From Triatoma infestans (lineage: Eukaryota; Arthropoda; Insecta; Hemiptera; Reduviidae): a stretch of 64,000 bases of DNA. Positions 36,010 through 48,029 of this stretch are shown one piece after another (position 1 is the stretch's first letter; every line of letters begins with the position of its first letter). The notes beneath the pieces were generated by a model, which saw nothing but the letters and a program-made list of their open reading frames with translations, ran no database searches and was not told the DNA's origin. The stretch spans positions 1 through 64,000 of the forward strand of contig JAAEAF010001970.1 of the NCBI GenBank assembly GCA_011037195.1, read 5' to 3'. A program made the position numbers and the translations under genes.

Positions 36010-36300
36010 TATGCAGCACTAGTATTCGTCGCTGCATCTGAAACGAAGGTTTTGGCTCAAATTCACAAACCGATAGTGCGATTTTATAGCATTGAATTTT
36101 AGTTTTATGGAATTTTCTCGATAACGGCTATAAATTCTTTTTTTTTTAAACTTGAAATGCTAACCGCACAGATATTAACGCAACACAATTATTTGAAACA
36201 ATTTTCTGATAATACTGATTTATAATACAAATGCTAATAGGATTTGTAGAATATTATTAGCGCTGTTTTCTAAACTTCAAATGCCACCAGTTAATGGCTA
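36010..36300 (-). repeat. R-family copy, diverged
   Basis: 'tcgctgcatctgaaacgaag', 'aaccgatagtgcgatttt', 'ctcgataacggctataaatt' are reverse-complement family lines. Confidence 0.55.
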
Positions 36301-36504
36301 GGAATGTAGTATGTAGATTCCCACCATCTCTGAATTTATTTTGGGGCCGCTAAGCAACAATCTCAAATTAAAGAAAATTCTATTCCTAAATAAAACTCCT
36401 TCCCTTATATAAGAAGCTAACAAAAAAAAAAAATGCAAACTACTCAGTCCAATGTAACCTCGTCCTAGGACATAAAACATTCAACACTACTTACTAACTT
36501 TTCT

Positions 36505-37700
36505 CTAACCTGAGAGACCCTACACCGACGCAATTACAATCAAACATAATATACAAAATAAACTGCCAACAATGTCCAACTACTTACATAGGACAGACTA
36601 AACAATTTGTGAAACACAGACTATGACTGCGGAATAAATAAGTCAAATTCAGACAATAAAATAGCACTCACTAAAACTTACATTGGAAATCGACACAATT
36701 CTGATTTCTCCAACTGATCTAATTTGACAACTGTACTAAATAAGGAAAAACTGAATTCTCTGGAAATGTTACATATAAAAATACATAAGAAATCAACTAG
36801 TTATAAGACAGGCACCAACAATCTTTTTATTATGCCATAACCTCATATTGTCCTAACCCCTCACTCTCATCTCATCTCCTTGGCATTACAACCCATTTCT
36901 GGATCCTGGCCCTCTCAAGAATATTGCGCCAACTTTTCCGGTGGTTTCATTGGTGGCAGCAGACTACCAATTCTGGATACCCAGAAGCCTGTCATCGCCG
37001 CTTATGCCATCTTTCTATTTCGCCTTGGCCTTCCAAACAGTTCTTATCCCTTCTGGCTTAGAAGTGAACACTTTTCTGGGGGATTGCATCTTCACTCATT
37101 CTTAAGGCATGTCTGGGGTAAGCAAATATACTTCATGACATCCAGATTCTTTGATCATTATCTGACAGCTCATGATTATGGCGTATCCTCCACTGTTCGC
37201 CTTCCCTTCTTAATAATCTTGTTTTAAAGACAAGTAAATTTCGCTCTATCGCTTTGGTTAAGAACCACGCTTCCGCTGACTCCGGTTTTCCCAATATTCT
37301 TCTCTTCCTTTCCATTTCCATTACCATATAACCTATCCCTATCTATTAATAAACTACCCATATCTATATTACAACCTTACCATCATTCTTTCCAAATTAA
37401 TTTTACAACAAATTGTTTTAATTTGTGTTTTAATTGTTTTAATTGGTGAAGTCTTTCTTATTATTATTTTTGTTTTACTAGTGTATTATAATAATTGTGA
37501 TTAATATTAATACAAGTGATCATTGTTTAACTTCTCAAGTTTTTATTTTATGTAAGTACTTTTTGGATTATTTTAGTTTATTTATTGTTTCTGTAATGTT
37601 ACTATCTTCTAATGTTTGTTGTCTTAAAAAAACCTTTTGTATTTTTATTTCTAGACTTCGAAAAAGACAATATATTTGTCGAAACGCAAATTTATAGTTT
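36505..37700 (+). pseudogene. Penelope-like element remnant (GIY-YIG and 3' region)
   Basis: At about 36545-36625 the frame gives IYKINCQQCPTTYIGQTKQF and VKHRL, the GIY-YIG nuclease start of Penelope-like elements (Y.(I/L).C..C...YIGQT.....R). Further along, NKIALTKTYIGNRHNSDFSN and LEMLHIKIHKKSTSY resemble the later 'A.. H ... H.F' and 'E..HI' parts. Stops break it. The 3' region up to about 37700 includes a small stem-loop followed by GAAAC (37666-37685). The RT part is absent here. Confidence 0.55.
37661..37685 (+). ncRNA. hammerhead-like stem II with GAAAC (weak)
   Basis: GACAA (37666-37670) pairs with TTGTC (37676-37680) and is followed at once by GAAAC. Hammerhead ribozymes are known in the terminal repeats of Penelope-like elements. 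The CUGANGA strand is not visible (CTTCGAAAAA precedes the stem), so activity is unlikely. Confidence 0.3.
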
Positions 37701-37805
37701 TTTTTATTTACTTAGACCGAACCTCAATATTTTCATTTAGTACATTAAGAAAAAGTTTTCTTTCATTTAAAGAAAATTTTTCAAATTTATAAATTATATT
37801 AAATT

Positions 37806-37842
37806 CAGTAAGAGAAAGTCGTGTAAGTGTTTTACACCAGAT
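37806..37842 (-). repeat. isolated R-family stem-loop end with changed base pair
   Basis: GTAAGAGAAAGTC leads into GTGTAA (37821-37826) paired with TTACAC (37832-37837), then CAGAT. Relative to the usual GTGTGA/TCACAC stem, both sides of one pair changed (G-C to A-T). Confidence 0.7.
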
Positions 37843-37849
37843 ATATATT

Positions 37850-38455
37850 TTCTTTTCATTTTAATTTATCCTATTAAATAATAATAAAAGAGATATTTAA
37901 ATAAATTCTAAAATTCAAAGATTTTGCCAAGTTATTAATTTTTTAAATAAAATGAAGATTAAATAAAAAAATATAATATTTTTTAAACATTACATTAATA
38001 ATTTAAATTATTTTGGAGATATTTCCAAAAAGAGAAGTCTGTAAACCGACATTCTAATTATATGTTTGAAGGGTGTTCTTCGAAGGCGGTTTTATATCTC
38101 TACTCGACTTATAACAGTTAATTAATTAATATTTCTACTCATTCTCTTTTCTAAATCCCGACTTATTAAAAAGCGACTACATGAAAAGTAAATCGCCCCA
38201 CCCCCCACCCCATCTCATTCACCTACTCTCTTTCGTCCTCAATTAATTTGCTTATTTATAATTTATAAAAGAAACGAGCAAAGTTTATCACAGCAATCTA
38301 CTTTAAAATAATTTTATCTTTAAAAATGTTTTAAAAGTTCAATTTTACTGTTAAGAAAGTAGCGAAGAAGAATAAAAGTTGGGTTTCTCATCATCTTTAG
38401 CAATTACCAGTAATAAGGGAAAATTATATCTAGTGTGCTACTATTTCTTATGGCA
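37850..38455. other. AT-rich gap
   Basis: No feature recognised. Confidence 0.4.
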
Positions 38456-38459
38456 GTTT

Positions 38460-38670
38460 ACAAAATTGTAATTGATAAATTTTATAGTTAGTGTAACAAA
38501 TTTAATGAAAATTCGTCGGTGTTTTTATGGAGAAAATCGCGAAAACTGACAAAACTGTATAGTAAAAACGCACTTCCGGTTGACTAATTTTCTTGAAACT
38601 CTGAATTTTGGCAATCTATTTATTTCTAATTAATTTAGTTTAGATGGTAGCATTAATCAAACTATGTGTA
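38460..38670 (+). repeat. R-family module
   Basis: 'attgataaattttatagtta', 'aaacgcacttccggttgact', 'aattttcttgaaactc' closely follow the first module of the copy at 12651. Confidence 0.7.
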
Positions 38671-38689
38671 ATGTAATGGTGTGATGATG

Positions 38690-39235
38690 ATGTGTATTTG
38701 TAGTAGCTGTTGTGTAGCACGAGCGGTTTTGTATAAAGGGCTTGTAAGTATGTTTGAGATAGAGATAGAAGTATTAAGAATAATTAAGAAAGCTCCACTA
38801 GTTTTATAAATACATATATTATTCTTTAAGCAAGTTTAAGTATATCAGTATCACAATTATAAATCAGAAGTATATCTAGAATAAACGCAAGTGTCTATCA
38901 TTGGCACTGAGCGATTCCTGAAGTGTTCTGTGCTGGCTTTGGAAGCAGAATACAGACTTAGTTGTTCGAAGGCTGAGTTCAGACTATGTATTCTTTGAAA
39001 GCTGATGGCAGACTCTATTCTTTGGAATTGCTCTCTCTCTAGCGGGGGAATTTTCCTGTACAAAAGAATTAACCTAACGGGATTTTGTGCCTTTGTTTTT
39101 CTATTTGCCATGACCCCAATTTACAGTACCTGACACTAAAATACACTCTTTTTGAAGTTAAATTCACAGCACTAAGATAATTATAAAATATTAACAAAAT
39201 TAGATTTTTGATACTATAAAATACTCTAAATTATT
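38690..39235. other. gap with an unrecognised minus-strand frame
   Basis: The minus strand is open for 84 codons (39111-38857), starting MANRKTKAQNPVRLILLYRK. I recognise no family and see no supporting context. Confidence 0.25.
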
Positions 39236-39279
39236 TTTAAAAACTATTATTTTTCTATTTCGTTCTTCCACTACATATG

Positions 39280-40165
39280 CAATCAACTATGATGGCATTT
39301 AGAGGAAAACATATTCCCCCCTCCCCCAAAAGCTCCATTAAAAGATTTTACTAGCAACTATGTTTCAAATAAAAGTTGTAGCTCTTTATATGTGTGGTTC
39401 ACATTCTAGTTTAAAGAAAATCGTTGGAGCTGTTTTCGAGAAAAAGCCTCTTCTCTAAAAAATACTTTTCAATGAAAACGCACTTCCAGTCATCCGATTT
39501 TCTTCAAACTCGGTATTTCAACAACATATTTAATTCTAATTAATATTATTTACATGATAGAATTATATAATAAACAGAAAGAGCGCTTTAGAGGTTAACC
39601 AGAAGAACGCATAGACGCATAACAATGTAATGGCATAGACTCCACAAGAATGTCTAAAATGAATTTGTCCAGAAAAAATGTTTCCAATAAAAGTGATAGA
39701 TTTATATCTGTATAGAAAGCAATCCATGTTTAAACAAAACCATTGTAGTCGTTTTCGAGAAAATTCCCTCCGAAAAAACTCAAAACCTACGGTGATTTTC
39801 TTCAAACATGGAATCCTAGCAAAACGTAAATCAATATGATATAGTTGGTAGAACCATGCATTGTCCTGACATGCTATTTTAATGGAAAGCTTAACGCCAT
39901 TGTTCTCCCAAAAAGTCAATTTTCCCAGGAAAATGTTTCAAAGAAAAGTGATAAGTGTTCTAGGGATGTAGACAGTGTGAGAAGTTTAAAGAAAACCGTT
40001 GGAGCTGTTTTAGAGAACATTGCGAAACTCATTCTCTAAAAACATTTTTTTCTGACTCAGGGGACATCAAAATATGTATGTCCGTTGAAAACTCAATTTC
40101 GAAAATTTGACATGATCGCTCTTGACATGACATGCCTCTTTCTAGCGGAGTAAGAGAACGTAAAG
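39280..40165 (+). repeat. R-family copy
   Basis: Three modules in family order: 'tttagaggaaaacata', 'gaaaatcgttggagctgttt', 'cacttccagtcatccgattt', then 'gacaGTGTGAGAAGTTTAAAG' and the end 'cgctcttgacatgaca...gtaagagaacgtaaag'. The left stem-loop is missing. Confidence 0.75.
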
Positions 40166-40169
40166 TAAA

Positions 40170-41290
40170 GAAAATTTGGCGCCATATTAAAAAATTAAAA
40201 GAAAAATAAAGAAAACAATGAAAAGAAAAACTGTCACATGTGTTAAAAAATTTAATTTTTGTGGTAGGTAAAGGAATGGAGTACATTTAGGGTGGCAGGG
40301 TCTTTATATAACAAGGTAATAAGAAAATGTGAGTGACATGGTTATTCCAGGATAACGACGGAGAGGTTAAGAAGTACTACAACTGCAGAGTTCTCTGGAG
40401 CTTTGACTTTCAAAGTATAAGTCAAAAGTATAAGAGCTTGTGTGTATAAGGGAATATAGGGACCCCTTATACCCCCTTCAAAGTGCATAACCCCTGCCGT
40501 CACCATATTCTTCCAGAGCAAGGTAAAACCCTCCCTGCACAAGGCGGCCTTATTGTTTTTTTCTTTCTTTTTACTAAACTAAGTAAAACTCAACTGGAAA
40601 GACTTTATAACCATAAATTCCTGGTAGGAACCACAATTGGATGTATGGGAAGAGAGGAGAATGCGGGAGTGGTGGCGAGTGGGGGCAAAGAGTAGAAAAG
40701 AAAGCCTTGCCTTAATACGGATAACAGCATCATGTAGTATAGTGAGTGAGTGGAGAAGGAGCGAGTGTGCGGAACCATAGAAGGCATGAAGCGCCTCTCT
40801 CTCCAGGGAGAAGGGGCGAGTGTGCGGAACCATAGAAGGCATGTAGCGCCTCTCTCTCCAGGGAGAAGAACATGGTCTCTCCGCGCAAAAAGAGACTTTC
40901 TTCTCTCCCTCTTTCTTTCTCATTGTACATTATTTAGAACAATCTATTCTACTTTCTAAGTAGATGAGATGCCGACCCTCTTCTCTACCATATTCTTACA
41001 TATATATATACACTCCCATGTGGTTGGGAATTTACTTAGTTCCATCCAAACAAGGTCTTAGGTCACTATTATAACTTTTATTTTAAAGAACTAAGTAATT
41101 TTCTTGGGTTTTAATTCATTTTTATCTTTTACCAGTTATGAGAAATAAGACTGGCGTTATAATGAAAGGAGAAGCGATGAGGTAGCTTGAGAACCTCCGG
41201 TACTTAAACTAAGAGTATCGAAGTATGTTAGTCTTAGAATAAAGAAGTGAAAATGACGGACTACAAGCATTTTAAATATTTTTTAAAAGA
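40170..41290. other. gap with tandem duplication
   Basis: Unique sequence, no gene recognised. It contains the 56-bp duplication listed separately. Open frames on both strands near 40580-40960 owe their length to that duplication. Confidence 0.4.
40760..40871. repeat. 56-bp tandem duplication
   Basis: Two copies of a unit beginning GCGAGTGTGCGGAACCATAG, about 56 bp apart, differing by one or two bases. It looks recent. Confidence 0.85.
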
Positions 41291-41300
41291 ACAGTAAAAA

Positions 41301-42230
41301 TCTGCTATGAAACACTCACACGACTTTCTCTCACTCTAGTTAATACAATTTAATCAAGACATTTTCTTTAAAGTTGTTATTAAAACCAACACTCTCCAGT
41401 TTAAATTTAAATCAAACTAAAGACCTCCAAAAAAAAACCTCTAAAATCAAATATTACGGGAAAACTTTACAAATAAAAATGATACGTGTTTTACTGTGCA
41501 GTTAGTATCCAAGATTCAAGGAAATCCTTATTGTCGTTTTCAAGAAAATCCCCCCCCCCCCAAATCTATTCTATAAAATCGTACTTCCGGGTAACCGATT
41601 TTCTTCAAATTGGGAATTCTGTCAATGCTTCTAATGTATATTAACAATGTATAGATGACAGAATCATACATTGTATTGAAGTAATACTTTAAAGTAAAGC
41701 TCAACGCTACTGTTCCCCCCAGAACCCCTAAAAAATCAATTTTCCCGGGCAAATGTATCAAATAAAAGTAATAGGTATGTATGTATGTATGTAGGGTAGG
41801 GATTAGCTCAGTGGTAGCGCGCTGAGCTAGCAACGCGGTGGCCTTGGGTTCGAAACCAGCGTGCTACGATTTTGTCTTCCTAGAAGCCTCTACAGCTTAC
41901 TATTCGGTGATGGCCAGTGTTGTCTGTAGCTGGAGAACAGGCAGTGCCAGGGAGATCGGCAGTACACTGAAAAGACTCCGGGGGCACAAGATATCTTTCA
42001 GGTCGCATTGCATATACCCTTAAAACAAAAAAAAATTGTGTCTATAGATAGTATACGGAGTTTAAAGAAAATCGTTGGTGTCATTTTCAAGCAACTGAAG
42101 AAACCATTCAGTAAAGACGCTCTTCCGGTTGATGGATTTTGCCCAAACCTTCGTGACTGATGCGGTGGTAGTACCTCAACGGAATACCAAGTTTGAGCAT
42201 CCTGCGACTTTTCGTTTTTGAAATTTCCAA
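41301..42230 (+). repeat. R-family copy interrupted by a SINE
   Basis: Starts with tctgctatgaaacactcaca...cgactttctctcac. The module near 41580 has 'gtacttccgggtaaccgatt'. After the SINE it resumes with 'tctatagatagtatacggag' and 'gatgcggtggtagtacctca'. The right terminus is cut off at a CA-rich run near 42235. Confidence 0.8.
41797..42035 (+). mobile_element. tRNA-derived SINE, second copy
   Basis: A head with an A box (TTAGCTCAGTGGTAGCGC) and B box (GGGTTCGAAACC) precedes the body CTTCCTAGAAGCCTCTACAG...GCCAGTGTTGTCTGTAG, and an A-rich tail at about 42022-42035. The body matches the 7889-8120 SINE over roughly 90 bp, while their 3' parts differ. No clear target duplication. Confidence 0.8.
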
Positions 42231-42235
42231 GTCAC

Positions 42236-42700
42236 ACATACACACACACTTACTCATGATTATGCTTTTATATATAATAATTGTGTACATCATGCATGTA
42301 ATATAGATATTTGTGGAACTGTAAATGAAGAAATTTTAAAAACCACCAATTTCTAAATAAAAAAATCATTTTCGTGATCTGAGCACCTTGTTACATATGT
42401 AATATATTTGGGGAAATGGAATAAGGATGGTTGGGTGAGGAAGCGGGATAGAGCAGCGCTCGAGTACATAGAGTGAGAAGAGCAGGTTACCGACAGTCTA
42501 GAAGCGTTACAGTATATAAAGTTGTTGATGTAATAAGTACAGTCTTTATTTTATTTTTTTAGTTGTTCAGTAGTATAATAGTATATTGTATAAGTTTGTT
42601 CAATTGTTTTAATAGTTTCTTTTGTGTTCGTACGAGTTGGTGGTTGTGTTTAACAAACTAGTGAACAGTTGTGTATAATTAACTTTATGAATTATAAAGT
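42236..42700. other. gap, no gene seen
   Basis: AT-rich. The stretch 42420-42500 is slightly richer in G and unassigned. Confidence 0.4.
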
Positions 42701-42714
42701 TTGTAGACTCATTA

Positions 42715-42812
42715 ATAAAGTTTATTCCTCCTCGCACGATTCCAAATCTCACATTATTTCCGATGAAAAATCGATTTTGAAAATTTGACCCGATTGCAAT
42801 ATTTACTTTTAA
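42715..42812 (+). repeat. R-family right-end fragment
   Basis: 'ttccgatgaaaaatcgattt', 'gaaaatttgacccgattgca', 'atatttactttt' follow the family terminus. Confidence 0.6.
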
Positions 42813-42825
42813 CATTTGATTTACT

Positions 42826-43425
42826 CAAACGAAATGAACTAAATTACCGATACAGAAGGCTAAAAAAACTACTCGACAAAACGCTCAAAACTTACACTCC
42901 ACACCAAAAGACAACTTACTAGCTCCTATTTGGACATACGGACTCGAATTATACGGGACTGCCAAAAATACAAACCTGTATCGCATTCAATCCCTACAGT
43001 CTAAATTACTACGCACCATCGTCAATGCTCCCTTCTACGTCTCTAACCTCACTATCCACACTGACCTAAAAATTCCCTTCGTCTCCACTTTAGCCAAATC
43101 CCGCTACCTAAAATTCCATTCCAAATTATCTTCTCATCCAATCCCCTAATTTAAGTCCTCTGTACTTCCACTCTCCCCACAAACCTGCCAAGACGACTAA
43201 GGCGTCGATGGCCGCGCGACCGTCTAAATACATAACGGCGACTGTCTTGAGGTACAGTCGTACACACTAAGGCCATAATGGCTATTACGACTGCTATCGC
43301 TAGATAGCCGTCGTTCACAACTTCAAGCCAGGTGTGCGCGCTATCGCATACGTTCATTTCATTATTTATGTTTTTTACTTGTCGCATGGCTACTGTGCAA
43401 AAAAATAAATAAAAAAAATAAAAAA
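42826..43425 (+). mobile_element. jockey-like LINE, 3' end
   Basis: One frame reads LAPIWTYGLELYGTAKNTNL, YRIQSLQSKLLRTIVNAPFY, VSNLTIHTDLKIPF. This is the well-known C-terminal RT region of jockey-clade elements (PIWTYG..LWG.A...N....Q..Q.K.LR.I..AP.YV.N..IH.DL). It ends in a short 3' UTR and an A-rich tail. TTTGATTTACT before (42815-42825) and TTTATTTACT after (43426-43435) look like target duplications. The insertion is strongly 5'-truncated and carries a few stops. Confidence 0.85.
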
Positions 43426-43435
43426 TTTATTTACT

Positions 43436-44110
43436 TTGTAGGTGGAAATAGACCGTTTCTTCGAGGAGCTTGTCGTTACTGTGGTCAATTTCAGCCCACA
43501 ATATAAACAATACTTTCCTATGCTTTCACCAACGAATGTTCATACACTAAAGTAAGGCCTGCACACCTAGTTGAGCAGTGCAACTAATTGGGTTTAGATT
43601 ATTCACAGTCGCAACAGTGCGCCTAATCATTCACATTACATATACTTGTTCGCTTTACATGCTACTATCAATTTGATAACCTTAATTATGTAAAATATTT
43701 ATTTTCTACAACGATACAAATTATAATCTCAGATGAGTGAACAAAAATCCATTTTGACAATAGACAACAGGAAACATGATAAGGAAGATAAAATGTGGAC
43801 GGAACTAAAACAAAAAAAAATAGAAGAAACGTCTCCAGTGCCAGCTGAATCTAAAATAGAACTATTGTAACAGTAAATGTACCATCCAACTAAATCAGGT
43901 GATACCCTAACAAAACAGTAATGTCCGACAATATTTCTTACACTTACATGACTGCAATATTACTTATGATCAACTTGGTAAATAAACCAACGAGGGTGGT
44001 TTTTTCTTCTACTTTAGCCGTTTTGTTCATGGAAAGCTCCGGTTTCTGCACTTAACTTGACTCTCACATTACCCACCCAGATGGACACGCCAGTTGTTTC
44101 ACTCACATTT
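43436..44110. other. gap, no gene seen
   Basis: Unassigned sequence, moderately AT-rich. Confidence 0.4.
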
Positions 44111-44114
44111 CACT

Positions 44115-45030
44115 AAAACAAGCTGTGAAACACTCACACCACTTTTTCATTCGAACTGACAAATTTTCCTCACACATGACTTTTCGCGACAAAAGGTAAC
44201 TGTGTTATTAATATTACAAATAAAGAAACCCTATATTATATTTCATATTCTTATAAAGTTAATATTACATTAGACAATGACTTAGTCAATCACTACGAAA
44301 CACTGTTTAGACATTAGGCTTAAATCGCAGGACCTTCTACTTTCCCCCTAAAATACATTTTACTTTTCGAGGAAAAAACACGGAAAATCTATGTTGTAAA
44401 GTCGCACTTCCCAGTTTACCACTTTTCTAAGAATTCGGAATTCTGGTCGCACTGAAGATTGATATTAAGAGACATTACAAAGGTATTGTTTGGTTTTAAA
44501 ATTGCGGGGAAATGACACTCTAAAGGAAAAAGCGTAATGCTGAGGGGTCTTTTAGAAACCCAATTTTATCGGAAAATAAAGTTTTCATAAAATAGAAGTG
44601 AAAAGTCTACCTTTATGTAATTAGTATGAGCCTTTCCAAAAAAAATTGATGGAGCCCAAAGTAGAAGGAAGCCGAAAAGTCTCAGCTCCCATACAATCCG
44701 CCCTATAATCAATTTTTACATGACAATATTTCTTATATAAGTAATTCATCTACATGTATATAGCATCAAGTGCAGGGAAAATGTTTGTATTCTAGAAATG
44801 TATTCCAGAAAAGAAAATAATGAAAAACTGAAAATAAGTGTTTCTAAAAAGTTGTAGTTGTTTAACCGATTTATTTCAAATTTAACATTTCCGAAACAGT
44901 ACGATACATAAATATTGTCATCTGTTTTTTTTTTACATTACTAACGGGGAAAATCAATTTTTCCCTGCTAAAGTTTTAAATAGAGATATTTAAGACATTT
45001 GTTGTAGACAGTACATGAAGTTAGCTGGCT
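44115..45030 (+). repeat. R-family copy, diverged
   Basis: Begins with agctgtgaaacactcacacc; includes 'gtaaagtcgcacttccca', 'ggaaatgacactctaaagga', and a second module near 44850. Many substitutions suggest an old copy. Confidence 0.65.
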
Positions 45031-45034
45031 ACTT

Positions 45035-46370
45035 TCGCGAGCAGATGGCGTAAAAGTTTGAGTAACGTGACTAGAGAGTAAAGTACCATATTTCCACATT
45101 CGAGCTCAGGTTTATTCACACGAAAGCAAGCGATTGTGGCATCTGAACTAACGAATAAGACTTTACTCACGCCTTAAATACTATATCTTTTCTACAACAG
45201 CTGAAACTATTTCAAAAATGGATATAAAAACTGGTAAAAAGGTAACCTATAAGAGAATTCTGGCCATTGCAAAGAGGAAGATAACACTTCAGACAAGATG
45301 TAGAACATTAGGTTAAAGTTAAGCAACATTATATTATGTTTTCTGATATTTAATTTATTGTTATATTGATTTTAAAATGTTAAATGTTTAATTTAAGAAC
45401 TTTTTCTTTATTTCAATATTAGTTATATATTTTAGCAACTTCATCCAAACCTTTCCTATGCTAAAAATTTATTTAATTTTAAGGTGGTAACACTTTCATT
45501 TTTTTTAAACTCTAGAGATTAAACGTACAACTTTAGTCACTGATTTTAGTGGAATAATTCTCACATTACTCAACTGTTATAGAAAAAAAATAACATTAAG
45601 AATCTTTAGTAATTTATTTTAGATGACATGCGCCGGTAAATGGAGTGTATAGAATAATATTCAGTTGTAACACAACTACTTATTACCTTAATAAATATGG
45701 GCATTATATTCTAAAGAGAGATGATAATAGCAAGTCATATAGACATTAGCGGGGGGGAGGGCCATATGTTATGTCCTCTCACACTATCTCTCTCTCTCTC
45801 TCTCCTACTACAATAGTAATCCCTTTTATACAGCATGTAGTAAGAAGGGATTTATGTGGGCAAATAACAAGGAGGAGGGCCACAATATTGGTGATTGGTG
45901 TTTCCAGGCGAGGGGGGGCACTCGATACTCACTGACAAACTGTCTGTCTGTTTGTCTGTCTCTATAGGATTCCAGTGTTCACTCCTAGTTAGACGTGCGT
46001 GTTTGAAACTTAGGAGTTTAGACAATCAGCCAATCTATTTACCTGTTTCCAATCAATCACTCTTGCTTATTTGATATTCAAAAGATTTTCTACAATCTAT
46101 TACGTAACAAGAATTATATTCTCATCATATTCGATTATAAATAGACCGGAAGATAGGATTCAACCTTTCATGAGCGTGGCAGGATTACGACCTTTCACCT
46201 TCCCTTGATGCTGAAAGTGAAAGTATTGCGCAAATGCAATCTGTTTACCGAAAGTGGTGACTTTAATGGATGTCTTTTATTTTCTGAAATTTGCGGCATC
46301 CTCGTTACTAGGGTGAAAATAACAATTTTTTACCCTCTCCAAATTTCCGGTGAAAACTCGATAACATAAA
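45035..46370. other. gap, no gene seen
   Basis: AT-rich to 45700, then a mixed segment with a TC microsatellite (about 45785-45804) and a G-run. Nothing coding recognised. Confidence 0.4.
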
Positions 46371-46659
46371 TTTAACACGATTATAATACTCCTGTAACAG
46401 CTGTTAGGAAAATTAAAAAAGCTGTTCTGAAACTTCCAACCATATTCCTCTTAGAGCACTTATCAAAAATTGTTGGGATTTTACTAGTTATGTCTTAGGT
46501 TAGAATAAAATCCTCGGGCGGGCTGTAACCCGGCGCCAGTAAGCCACCATAGCTTATTGTGTCTTAGAACATAAATGCTATGATTATACTGTACCCCAGC
46601 TGGCAGCAGCTTCTATCAATACCCCAAAACCATTTGAAGTTGGCGATTTAAAGTTAAGA

Positions 46660-46855
46660 CCATGAATCTTCCAAAGCATCACAAAAATTAATTTTTCCAA
46701 AAAAATGTTTTTAATAAAAGTGATTGGCTAATTTTGGAATCATTTACGAAAAAAAAATTCTGATAATCTTAGAAACGTATTTTTCAAATTTGAAATTCCG
46801 GTTAAACGATTTTGTTTCAGACTATAAAATTTGTAGCAGTGTTAAATGAACTAAA
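46660..46855 (+). repeat. R-family module, weak
   Basis: 'aaaatgtttttaataaaagt', 'gaaattccggttaaacgatt' resemble one module. The boundaries are not clear. Confidence 0.4.
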
Positions 46856-46859
46856 ATTA

Positions 46860-47995
46860 CTGGGGTGTAACAAAAGTCTTTGCGTTTTTCACCGTACAAT
46901 TCAAAAATGTTTTTTTTACTCACATACTAAGCTTGTTTCTCGAAACGAGGAGTCATCCTTTCATACAACTTAAACCCACACCTGCTGTGAACCAACAATT
47001 CGCTGTTCTTCCGTACCTGGAGCAATCTTTGAAGGCAAAAAACTACAAACATCACGTTTTCATCCTCCATCTCGTATTTGTAAATTTTTCCCATATAAAA
47101 AGTGGGTCATGGAGCGGTATCAGAGGGTGACAAATCTGGGCTGTAGGCAGCGTGAGCGGGAGCTAAAAATTCAAATTTTCGATAATGAGAACGGCTGACG
47201 TGACGTGTGCGGCCTTGCGTTGTCTCATTGAAGGGGTACTCTTTTTCAATTAACTCAAGAGAAATATTTTGTAGCAAAAACGGAGTGAACGCGTTGTAGC
47301 CGAGAAGAGTACAGTTCGGATGTAATCGCACGACCATTAGGAACTAGCTCAATATTTGACGCTCTTGTAGATCCACCACAAATCTTTTTTCTCAAATATT
47401 CTCTTCAGGGGACGGTACAGCTGATTGGCCTGATCCAATCCACTGTTTTGTTTATTCGTTGTCAAAACAAACCCATTTTTCATAACAATTCGTTTGATGA
47501 AACGAAAAAATCACTTGTCTGTACAGACAACTCGCTCGTTTTATAGACTTTTTAGCGACTCGTTTTTACACTCGAAGGGTTTTATAGACTTTAAATAGGC
47601 ATGCGGCTTGTTAAGGCGTAAATTGATGTGTACGTTTCGGCAGCTTCTGGAAACTGCGGTTCACCATAGTGGGACACGCCTAGTTCATCTGAAAGTTTTT
47701 CGGTGCTATCATCAGAAGTGGCGAATCTAAGGAAAGAGGTTGTCTCTAAATTTTTTCAAACAGATCTGTGCTGCCCCTGATCAGTATAGAGCCTTTTCGG
47801 AAGCGTTATTCATCAATTTCGGAAGCGGCGTTTGGCCAGTAGCCTTTTATTAAAGTAGTGACGCAAAATCGCCCGAATTTCTAGATTCAACTAGGTCATT
47901 TTTTAAGTCGCTCACAAATCGTATAGATCTAACCACAAGCTGATACAAGCATAAACAAAGTAAATGGGGTATCTAATGAGAAACTTTTGGTAAAC
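46860..47995 (-). pseudogene. mariner transposon remnant
   Basis: On the minus strand one frame has DNARPHTSR and the adjacent frame has AAYSPDLSPSD, the mariner DD34D-type catalytic signature (DNARPH...YSPDL.PSD) split by a frameshift. Upstream remnants such as EIRAILRHYF and, in another frame, KKFRDNLFPLDSP fit the N-terminal helix-turn-helix region. The edges, GGGGTGTAACAAAAGTC at the left and, in reverse complement, GTTTACCAAAAGTTTC at the right, are related and lie beside TA dinucleotides. It is about 1.1 kb with many stops, so it is dead. Confidence 0.65.
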
Positions 47996-48029
47996 TAGTG
48001 TTGAGTAAATTACTGCTGAGGATTAAGAG

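Noticed and set aside
35657..36037. 126-residue tandem repeat protein on the minus strand
   Set aside because: Explained by a 39-bp minisatellite; the other strand is equally open and there is no gene context.
40579..40959. Overlapping open frames on both strands with repeated peptide segments
   Set aside because: Their length comes from a 56-bp tandem duplication in low-complexity sequence; no family or splice context.
41797..41870. Plus-strand tRNA-Ala-like gene
   Set aside because: The acceptor stem cannot be closed and a SINE body follows directly.
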